NCBI GenBank assembly: GCA_934201655.1 | Contig: CAKPXD010000034.1 | Coordinates: 1 to 11,114, forward strand | Length of the DNA: 11,114 nucleotides | Reading direction: 5' to 3' | Origin: an uncultured Streptococcus sp. | GTDB lineage: Bacteria > Bacillota > Bacilli > Lactobacillales > Streptococcaceae | Shown here: positions 5,473 through 11,114 of the stretch, piece after piece | How the letters are laid out: each line of letters begins with the position of its first letter | Numbering within the stretch: position 1 is the stretch's first letter | Program-made: the position numbers and the translations under genes | The notes under the pieces: generated by a model | What the model was told of the DNA's origin: nothing | The model's input: the letters and a program-made list of their open reading frames with translations, nothing else | Database searches by the model: none

Positions 5473-6771
5473 ATGGATTTCGAGAGAATGAATGACGCTA
5501 TTATTGCAGAAAGAATATTAAATATCCGTAAGTCTTTAAATTTTACACAAGAAGAATTCTGTGAAAGATTTGAAGAGAAAGTAAGTATTGATAAATTTCG
5601 TTTATCAGCCCTTGAAAATGGAAAAAGAAGTAAAAAGAAAAACCCCCATTTTTTGACAGAGGCTTATATTGAATTTTTTGCTACATTATCCAAGGTGGCA
5701 GAAAATGATTTTGTTTTTGGTAATATAGATGAGAGAAAGAATTTAATCAAATTAATTATTTTGAATATTTTTATGAATGCAGATTCTCGTCCCTATAATA
5801 AAAGTCTCCCTCAGGAAGAGCAGACTCCGATAGTTGACCTCAATATGGATTCAAATGTAGAATTTTTTAGATTAGCAATGCTAAATTTAGAATACGGTAA
5901 CAAGAATCAAAAATTAGCTAGTTATTATTATCTTTCTTTGGCAAAAGAAAATACTCTAGATAAAGATGATATAAAAAAAGTTCGGCATGCAATAGGAAAT
6001 GATCTGAAAAATATAGACTCATTTTTCTTTAGTGATAAAATTGGGAATCTTTATAGACTATCTATGAATGGTATGAATGATTTTGATGAACCATCATCTA
6101 TCTTATTAAAATGTTTATTTGGTAATTTTAAATTTGCGAATGATTTTTTAAATCGTAGGGATAATACAGAAAATATCTCAGTAGCTCAGGAGCTTAGTTT
6201 AAGATTCCCTCCAGAAGACATTTTTTATATTGATAATTATCTAGATAACAAAGGTAACTTCTCTACTTCTGCAATCCACTGGAAAGAAACAGGATTTAAG
6301 TATTTTATAACCGCTTTTAATGAATTTATAACTCTGCATATGGAAGATTTTTTAGACTTTTTTAATAAGAATATCTTTTGTAAAAGTTTAAAGCAGCTAT
6401 CAAATTCTTATATAAATCAGGTTTTTTCAAGTGAAGAATTTATTAAATTCTTAAATAATATCTATTTAAAAGATCAATTTATCATAGAACGAATGGTGGG
6501 ACATAATTTTGCAAGAGTAGTGATCCAGGAATTTTCCTTAATAAAGAATAATTCTCTTCGATTAAAAAGGCCAAGAAAAGGATATCCATCAAGTGACAGT
6601 ATAGAAGATTTTTATAACCTGGAATATGTTACAAAAGAAGAGGGATATGGTTTGAATAAATATTTATATGATTTTAAAAATATGACTACTCTTTTTGGAA
6701 ACGGAGAACAAATATACAAAGAAGCAGGTCTTTTCTTACCTTCCTATTTCCATATTGTCAATTTGAAATAA
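5473..6771 (+). CDS. XRE-type HTH protein with long unrecognised C-terminal region
   Basis: This 432-aa protein has an N-terminal helix-turn-helix of the XRE/Cro type at about residues 13-52 (ILNIRKSLNFTQEEFCERF, then SIDKFRLSALENGKR). About 380 residues rich in Phe, Tyr, Asn and Lys follow and appear soluble and mostly helical; I recognise no catalytic motif or transmembrane segment there. The ATG at 5473 has AAGAGG 6 nt upstream and its own extended -10 promoter. Such large XRE proteins can be cargo regulators whose C-terminus senses a signal. Being first in the cargo block, it may repress itself and the downstream defence genes. An alternative is a toxin or abortive-infection protein with an HTH leader. 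It is strikingly AT-rich compared with the next gene, suggesting separate acquisition. Confidence 0.8.
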   Translation: MDFERMNDAIIAERILNIRKSLNFTQEEFCERFEEKVSIDKFRLSALENGKRSKKKNPHFLTEAYIEFFATLSKVAENDFVFGNIDERKNLIKLIILNIFMNADSRPYNKSLPQEEQTPIVDLNMDSNVEFFRLAMLNLEYGNKNQKLASYYYLSLAKENTLDKDDIKKVRHAIGNDLKNIDSFFFSDKIGNLYRLSMNGMNDFDEPSSILLKCLFGNFKFANDFLNRRDNTENISVAQELSLRFPPEDIFYIDNYLDNKGNFSTSAIHWKETGFKYFITAFNEFITLHMEDFLDFFNKNIFCKSLKQLSNSYINQVFSSEEFIKFLNNIYLKDQFIIERMVGHNFARVVIQEFSLIKNNSLRLKRPRKGYPSSDSIEDFYNLEYVTKEEGYGLNKYLYDFKNMTTLFGNGEQIYKEAGLFLPSYFHIVNLK

Positions 6772-6780
6772 TGGTATAAT
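6772..6780 (+). promoter_or_regulatory. Extended -10 promoter of the restriction-modification operon
   Basis: TGGTATAAT is a consensus extended -10 (TATAAT at 6775-6780), placed immediately after the stop codon of the XRE gene. The -35 region is weak: TTGTCA at 6755-6760 gives only 14-bp spacing. GGAGG (6806-6810) lies 5 nt before the start codon at 6816. Confidence 0.75.
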
Positions 6781-6815
6781 AGAGCTACTAACTTTTACTG
6801 CTTCTGGAGGATAGT

Positions 6816-9608
6816 ATGGATATTAGAGAACAAAAGAAACAAGCCAAAGCCTTCATTAAACGCTGGGAGAATCGAGGAAATGAGCGTCAAGATAGTCAGC
6901 CCTTTTGGCTGGATTTGTTGCGCTCTGTCTACGGGATTGAAAATCCTGAAACCTATATCAGTTTTGAGGATAAAGTACAGCTAGACCACACTAGCTTTAT
7001 CGATGGCTGGATTGAAAAGACTAAGGTTTTGATTGAACAAAAAGGGGCGCACAAGGATTTGAATAAAGGGATTCGCCAGTCAGATGGCTCTTTCTTGACA
7101 CCTTTTCAGCAGGCTAAGCGCTATTCCGCTAATCTTCCTTACTCAAAGCGTCCACGTTGGATTGTCACTTCTAACTTCACACAGTTTTATGTCTACGACA
7201 TGGAGCAACCCAACGCTGAGGCGACCATTATCAATCTAGCTGACCTAGGGACGGAGTTCTACCGTCTAGAGTTTCTTGTTGACAAGACCAACGAACATCT
7301 TGAACGTGAAATGCAGATTTCCATGCAGGCGGGGGAAATTGTCGGTGAGATTTATGAGGGGCTCCTTGCCCAATATATCAATCCAGAAAGTGAAGAAAGC
7401 CTGCACGCTATTAACCAACTTATTGTACGCTTGGTTTTCTGTCTTTATGCAGAGGATTCAGGCATCTTTGGTCATAAGTCTATGTTTCATGACTATCTAG
7501 CACAGTTTGATAGCCGTCAATTTCGTCGTGCTTTGTTAGACCTTTTTGAGGTTTTAGATACGCCTCTTGAGCAGCGAGACCCCTATCTAGAATACAGTCT
7601 ATCCACCTTTCCTTACGTTAATGGTGGAATGTTTGCAGAGAGAAGGATTGAAATTCCAAACTTCACTGAGGACTTACGTAACTTGATTTTGGAGCATGCT
7701 TCTTCTAACTTTGATTGGTCAGATATAAGCCCAACTATCTTTGGTGCTGTTTTTGAATCTACTCTTAATCCTGAAACCCGACGTAGTGGAGGTATGCACT
7801 ATACTTCTATTGAAAATATCCATAAGGTTATTGATCCGTTGTTCTTGGATGACTTAAAGGACGAACTGAACGAGATTCGTCAGTTTAAGCAAGTAAGTAC
7901 CATCGAGCAAAAGGCAAAGCAGTTTCAGTCTAAACTGGCTAGTCTCACTTTTTTGGACCCTGCTTGCGGTTCTGGGAATTTCCTGACAGAAACATATATT
8001 TCTCTCCGTCGTTTGGAAAATGAAGCAATCAAGCTCTATATGGGAGATAGGGTTCTTCTTGATACAGGAGTTGACTTGGTTAAGGTCAAATTAGCGCAAT
8101 TTTATGGGATTGAAATCAATGATTTTGCGGTGTCAGTTGCTAAAACAGCCCTCTGGATAGCAGAGAGCCAAATGCTAGAGGCGACAAATGACATTGTCTA
8201 TGCAAATATCGACTTCCTACCGCTCAAGTCTTATACCAATATCGTAGAAGGGAATGCTTTGACTTTGGATTGGGAAGAAGTTGTTTCTAAAGAGAGACTC
8301 AATTATATCATTGGGAATCCGCCGTTCATAGGAAAAAAAGAACAATCTTCTACTCAAAAATCAGAATTGATTTCTGCCTTTGATAATAAAAAAGTTGGGA
8401 ATATTGACTATGTTTCAGCATGGTATTATAAAGCTATTAACTTGATAAAGAATACAAATATTCATGTAGCATTCGTATCAACTAATTCAATAACACAAGG
8501 GGAACAGGTTCCAGTATTGTGGCAAATTTTACTAGAAAAGGGAATTGAACTAATTTTTGCATATCAATCTTTTATCTGGTCTGCGGAAACAAAGTCAAGA
8601 GATATAGCTAAAGTTCACTGTGTAATAATTGGCTTTAAACACAAGGATTCAACATCAGTTTTAGAAAAATATCTATTTACTCGTGATAGTAAACAGACTG
8701 TCCCACATATCAATCCTTATTTAATTGCTGCACCAGATTATATTATTTCTAGTCGAACAAAACCAATATGCGATGTATCTGAAATGAGCTACGGAAGTAT
8801 GCCGATAGATAACGGATTTCTCATATTAGATAGGGAAGAGGTAGAGGAATTAATCCTTGAAAATGAAGAAAACAAAAACTTTATCAAAAAGTATGTTGGT
8901 GGCCAAGAACTTATAAAAAATAAGGAGCGCTGGTGCCTATGGCTTGAAGGATTATCTCCTTCGCTTTATAAGAAGTCAAAATTTATTATGAATCGTCTAT
9001 CTTTAACTAAAGAATTTCGTGAAAGTAGTAAACGTAGACAAACTGTAAAAATGGCTGAGTTCCCCTATCTATTTGGAGAAATTCGTCAACCATCAACGAG
9101 AATGGTAGTTATTCCCAAAGTTTCATCTGAGAATAGACGATATGTTCCAATTTGTTTAATAGATCCAGAAGTAATTGTTAATGGAAGTGCCTTGATTATT
9201 CCAGAAGCAAATAATTATATTTTGGGGATAATGATTTCAAATGTTCATATGGCTTGGATGCGTGTTGTTGCAGGAAGAATGAAGAGCGATTATCAATATT
9301 CTGCGAATGTCGTCTATAACAACTTCCCTTGGCCGACCGTAAGCAAGGAGCAAGAGAAAAAGATTACACAAACAGCACAGGCAATTCTAAGCGCGCGTGA
9401 ACTTTATCCAGACTCCAGCCTTGCCGACCTTTATGACGAGTTGACCATGCCTGTAGAGCTTCGTAAAGCTCACCAAGCCAATGACCGTGCTGTCATGGAA
9501 GCCTATGGTATGACTAAAATCGAAAACGGCAAGAAAACTTGGCTAAGTGAAAGCGAGACTGTCGCAAGGCTGTTTGAAATGTATGAGGAGATGATAAAGA
9601 AAGGATAG
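6816..9608 (+). CDS. MmeI-like Type IIL restriction-modification enzyme (fused nuclease, m6A methyltransferase and target recognition)
   Basis: At 930 aa this is close to MmeI (about 919 aa). Such enzymes methylate an adenine on one strand of a short asymmetric site and cut about 20 nt away when the site is unmodified. The nuclease motif is D63 then E74-Q75-K76, with ten residues between D and E where MmeI has nine as I recall it. A helical linker spans about 165-330 (VRLVFCLYAEDSGIF, TFPYVNGGMF). Methyltransferase motif I is LDPACGSGNF at 380-389 and motif IV is NPPF at 501-504, the adenine type. The target-recognition domain is about 620-830 (RYVPICLID, MKSDYQYSANVVYNNFPW), followed by a helical C-terminus. 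It has its own promoter and begins a coupled operon with the two Rex-like genes. Base composition is mosaic. All catalytic motifs are intact, so it is probably active as both restrictor and modifier. Confidence 0.93.
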   Translation: MDIREQKKQAKAFIKRWENRGNERQDSQPFWLDLLRSVYGIENPETYISFEDKVQLDHTSFIDGWIEKTKVLIEQKGAHKDLNKGIRQSDGSFLTPFQQAKRYSANLPYSKRPRWIVTSNFTQFYVYDMEQPNAEATIINLADLGTEFYRLEFLVDKTNEHLEREMQISMQAGEIVGEIYEGLLAQYINPESEESLHAINQLIVRLVFCLYAEDSGIFGHKSMFHDYLAQFDSRQFRRALLDLFEVLDTPLEQRDPYLEYSLSTFPYVNGGMFAERRIEIPNFTEDLRNLILEHASSNFDWSDISPTIFGAVFESTLNPETRRSGGMHYTSIENIHKVIDPLFLDDLKDELNEIRQFKQVSTIEQKAKQFQSKLASLTFLDPACGSGNFLTETYISLRRLENEAIKLYMGDRVLLDTGVDLVKVKLAQFYGIEINDFAVSVAKTALWIAESQMLEATNDIVYANIDFLPLKSYTNIVEGNALTLDWEEVVSKERLNYIIGNPPFIGKKEQSSTQKSELISAFDNKKVGNIDYVSAWYYKAINLIKNTNIHVAFVSTNSITQGEQVPVLWQILLEKGIELIFAYQSFIWSAETKSRDIAKVHCVIIGFKHKDSTSVLEKYLFTRDSKQTVPHINPYLIAAPDYIISSRTKPICDVSEMSYGSMPIDNGFLILDREEVEELILENEENKNFIKKYVGGQELIKNKERWCLWLEGLSPSLYKKSKFIMNRLSLTKEFRESSKRRQTVKMAEFPYLFGEIRQPSTRMVVIPKVSSENRRYVPICLIDPEVIVNGSALIIPEANNYILGIMISNVHMAWMRVVAGRMKSDYQYSANVVYNNFPWPTVSKEQEKKITQTAQAILSARELYPDSSLADLYDELTMPVELRKAHQANDRAVMEAYGMTKIENGKKTWLSESETVARLFEMYEEMIKKG

Positions 9609-9610
9609 AT

Positions 9611-10447
9611 ATGGCTAATATTACATTTTCTATTTGGATACCATTGATAGAAAACACTGACAGAGGAGAGCGCTGGAAAAGTGTTAGAATAGAACATTTA
9701 AATAGTTTAAGATCTCAAAATTTAACTACTTCTAATTTTAAAGGAATGACTCGCCTCGAGGTCTTTAGGGAAAAAGATACACTCTTTTTACAGGTTGAAA
9801 CAGGAAAAACAGAGCCACGAGATGATCTAGTTATAGATGTTGCTTCAGGAAATCAAAGACCAAATCCTAGAACTCCCTCTGAGATAGAATTACTAAGACA
9901 ATTTTTTGTCCTATTCGACTTCAGAAATAAACTGGTCTATCTATCAGATGTAAGAAATAAAAAGAAGTTGGAAAGTATTTTAAGTGAGATAACGGGCTAT
10001 AAGTTCCAATTGAAAGGGGCGTATGAAGATAGGGAGAGCTTTATAAATTTATTACATGAGGTTGAAGAAATTAAATTTACTACTCTTGAAAATATCTTTT
10101 CAACAGAATCAGGTAAAAGAAAAGCACTTTCTGATTTAATTGGATCGGATTCTTTTGGTGACTGTACACTAGATATTACGATGAAAAAAGGTATTGATAT
10201 AGGTAGGTTGAGGAAAGGTATCAAGAGTTTTTTTCTAGAGAATGATAATCATCAACTGAATTCTTTGCTAATTAGAGGAAAAGATGATTCTGGCTTTGAA
10301 CACGTTTATAATATAGATACCTTCATTAAGAAAATATCAATAGTATTGGATAAAGAAAAGAACGGTAAATATGATGGAGATAAAGTAAGAACAACTTTGC
10401 TTAATAGTATAAAGGAGCTAACAGATGTTCAAGTTAAGCAAAAATGA
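9611..10447 (+). CDS. RexA-like cytosolic protein (candidate phage-exclusion sensor)
   Basis: This 278-aa soluble protein has no signal peptide or membrane helix. Length, gene order and C-terminal pattern recall lambda RexA (279 aa). Residues LDITMKK (187-193), a DI..L.K.IK helix (196-206), LNSLLIRGKDDSG (216-228) and HVYNID parallel a remembered RexA segment with LDIVIKP, DIKKVAKDI and ISLRAKDEAG. The N-terminal half (LFLQVETGK, FFVLFDFRNKLVYL) fits the same alternating beta pattern. RexA is a DNA-binding sensor that activates the RexB membrane channel during T4 rII infection. Here the gene starts 2 nt after the methyltransferase stop, with AAAGGA as ribosome-binding site inside that gene, and overlaps the membrane-protein gene by 23 nt. 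A KwaB-like protein of the Kiwa system is an alternative. Similarity was judged by eye from memory. Confidence 0.5.
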   Translation: MANITFSIWIPLIENTDRGERWKSVRIEHLNSLRSQNLTTSNFKGMTRLEVFREKDTLFLQVETGKTEPRDDLVIDVASGNQRPNPRTPSEIELLRQFFVLFDFRNKLVYLSDVRNKKKLESILSEITGYKFQLKGAYEDRESFINLLHEVEEIKFTTLENIFSTESGKRKALSDLIGSDSFGDCTLDITMKKGIDIGRLRKGIKSFFLENDNHQLNSLLIRGKDDSGFEHVYNIDTFIKKISIVLDKEKNGKYDGDKVRTTLLNSIKELTDVQVKQK

Positions 10448-10838
10448 TAGAAGTTGGTGTAAAGTTATAGGATTATTTTGTATCATAGTAGGCTTGTTAA
10501 CTCAGAAATTTATAGTTTTAAATGTGGATTCGGTTTTATCATCAATATCAATAATTACTGGTTTTCTACTATCAGCAATCGCAATTTTATATGCTTCTCC
10601 GTTAAGGAATGTATTATATGATAAGAAAACAAGAGGATATGCTTCAAGTTGGGAATCTTTAGTTATCCGATATTTATATACTTTTTTATTAAACCTAATC
10701 TATGTTTTTGCAATGTTAGCTTTACAATGTTTTATTCCTAAATTTCTGAGTATTGCTATTCTGTTATTTATCTTCCTTCTACTAATTGTAATTGTTATCA
10801 ATCTATTTTCTTTATTACTAATCGAAATAAATGATTAG
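10425..10838 (+). CDS. RexB-like four-helix membrane protein (candidate membrane effector)
   Basis: This 137-aa protein is mostly hydrophobic, with membrane segments at about residues 13-32, 38-57, 82-101 and 106-132. A basic cytoplasmic-looking loop at 58-80 (RNVLYDKKTRGY) separates the two hairpins. Lambda RexB (144 aa, four helices) has the same layout and a similar loop with Arg-rich residues and a Gly-Tyr pair. RexB is described as an ion channel that depolarises the cell when RexA is triggered. The start at 10425 has AAGGAG 8 nt upstream and overlaps the upstream gene by 23 nt, so stoichiometric coupled synthesis is likely. It is followed by a terminator, so it ends the operon. A holin-like protein, an immunity protein or KwaA are alternatives; sequence alone proves only a small polytopic membrane protein. 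Confidence 0.6.
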   Translation: MFKLSKNDRSWCKVIGLFCIIVGLLTQKFIVLNVDSVLSSISIITGFLLSAIAILYASPLRNVLYDKKTRGYASSWESLVIRYLYTFLLNLIYVFAMLALQCFIPKFLSIAILLFIFLLLIVIVINLFSLLLIEIND

Positions 10839-10848
10839 TTTTCAAAAA

Positions 10849-10885
10849 TAAAAAGGAGCCTCATGGTGAAGCTCCTTTTGCTTTT
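10849..10885. terminator. Bidirectional terminator at the right end of the element
   Basis: Arms 10851-10859 and 10871-10879 pair over 9 bp, and the stem continues after one mismatch through TCA/TGA to a 3-nt loop. On the plus strand CTCCTTTTGCTTTT follows for the cargo operon. On the minus strand the hairpin ends in CTCCTTTTTATTTTTG, a good U-tract for transcripts coming from rpmG. Confidence 0.85.
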
Positions 10886-10916
10886 AACTATCCGAATCAA
10901 TATTCTTATTTCAAAA

Positions 10917-10940
10917 AAAGGTAGTGAAAAAGGTAGTGAT
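10917..10940. repeat. Two tandem 12-bp repeats, probable integrase arm-binding sites (right)
   Basis: AAAGGTAGTGAA (10917-10928) and AAAGGTAGTGAT (10929-10940) repeat the left-end unit, in the same orientation and with the same 12-bp period. They lie 93 bp from the right core, whereas the left set starts 59 bp from its core. Confidence 0.75.
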
Positions 10941-11033
10941 TCGACTGATTTTTATTGCAATCTAATGAAATTCAAAATTTCAAAAATCGCTTAAAATCAA
11001 GGTTTCTACTGTCTACTGACGTGTAGTGAATCC

Positions 11034-11050
11034 TTATTTCACTTCTGTAA
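11034..11050. repeat. attR core, right copy of the 17-bp direct repeat within rpmG
   Basis: TTATTTCACTTCTGTAA is the last five codons plus two bases of rpmG on the minus strand. It pairs with the left copy at 84-100. The insertion leaves the L33 reading frame and stop codon intact. Confidence 0.85.
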
Positions 11051-11114
11051 ACACAACGTGTTTGCGAAGTTTTGGTGAGTATTTCTTCAATTGAAGACGG
11101 TCTGGAGTGTTACG
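11034..11114 (-). CDS. rpmG: 50S ribosomal protein L33, C-terminal part (cut by window edge)
   Basis: The last 26 residues (RNTPDRLQLKKY, then SPKLRKHVVFTEVK) and the TAA stop are visible. They match bacterial L33, normally about 49 aa, a small zinc-ribbon-fold protein of the large ribosomal subunit. This version belongs to the streptococcal rpmG type. The gene continues beyond the right window edge. The element has inserted exactly at its 3' end without changing the protein. Its native terminator now lies at 41-72, so transcripts must end in the element's terminator or run into it antisense to the cargo. Confidence 0.95.
   Translation of the reverse strand, partial: RNTPDRLQLKKYSPKLRKHVVFTEVK

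Larger units (their letters stand above)
84..11050. mobile_element. Integrative mobilizable element inserted in the 3' end of rpmG
   Basis: The segment is bounded by a 17-bp direct repeat, with a tyrosine integrase next to the left repeat. Inside lie an excisionase-like gene, a RepB-type initiator/relaxase with its own nick site, and a TcpA-type coupling ATPase, followed by a cargo block on the other strand. No mating-pair-formation genes (VirB4, VirB6 or VirB1-like), phage structural genes or primase are present. It is therefore not a complete ICE, prophage or typical phage-inducible island. Streptococcal IMEs with TcpA-like coupling proteins and rolling-circle-type relaxases are a known class, and ribosomal-protein genes such as rpmG are known streptococcal integration targets. 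An integrated rolling-circle plasmid is the main alternative description. Confidence 0.85.

Noticed and set aside
7276..7500. Additional open frames within the methyltransferase and RexA-like genes (also 9503-9697 and 9997-10224)
   Set aside because: They are contained within or antisense to strongly supported genes and have no ribosome-binding sites or recognisable products.
6816..9608. BREX PglX or DISARM methyltransferase
   Set aside because: Size, the N-terminal D-E-x-K nuclease and alignment along the full length fit MmeI-like enzymes, and no other BREX or DISARM genes are nearby.
84..11050. Prophage or phage-inducible chromosomal island
   Set aside because: No capsid, packaging, lysis, primase or capsid-interference genes are present, and the backbone is a rolling-circle initiator with a coupling ATPase.
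84..11050. Complete self-transmissible ICE
   Set aside because: Every gene is accounted for and none resembles a VirB4-type ATPase, a multi-helix channel protein or a cell-wall hydrolase.

Overview
The window looks like a Streptococcus chromosome, probably mitis group. It is AT-rich and has strong Shine-Dalgarno sites. The right edge encodes the last 26 residues of ribosomal protein L33 (rpmG, minus strand), with a streptococcal-type ending (KYSPKLRKHVVFTEVK). Almost everything between positions 84 and 11050 is one integrated element of about 10.95 kb. It sits in the 3' end of rpmG and is bounded by a 17-bp direct repeat with one mismatch (84-100 and 11034-11050). Tandem 12-bp repeats lie just inside each end, three copies on the left and two on the right; they look like integrase arm-binding sites. 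The original rpmG terminator (41-72) is now on the far side of the element, and a terminator at 10849-10885 serves rpmG in its place.

The left half (200-5159, all minus strand) is the mobility backbone. In transcription order it holds: a sigma-70 region-4-like regulator with its own terminator; a 104-aa helper of unknown function; an FtsK/TcpA-type coupling ATPase; a small membrane protein; a non-coding segment with two large hairpins; a pMV158 RepB-like (Rep_2) rolling-circle initiator or relaxase with a TTG start; an excisionase-like winged HTH protein; and a tyrosine integrase. The first hairpin upstream of rep displays TACTACGAC in its loop on the rep-coding strand, which is the pMV158-family nick sequence as I recall it. 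That ties the origin to the adjacent protein. There are no type IV secretion, capsid or primase genes, so the element reads as an integrative mobilizable element (IME) that would borrow another element's conjugation apparatus.

The right half (5473-10838, all plus strand) is cargo. A divergent control region (5160-5472) with palindromes and back-to-back promoter elements separates it from the backbone. The cargo comprises: a 432-aa XRE-type regulator with an unrecognised C-terminus; a 930-aa MmeI-like restriction-modification enzyme with intact nuclease and adenine-methyltransferase motifs; a 278-aa cytosolic protein; and a 137-aa four-helix membrane protein. The last two genes overlap. In size, topology and some sequence they resemble the RexA/RexB exclusion pair of phage lambda. 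The last three genes form one coupled operon, so the element appears to carry a compound anti-phage island: single-protein restriction plus a Rex-like membrane-acting abortive-infection module. The Rex-like assignment is inference from the sequence and remembered homologues; no search was run.
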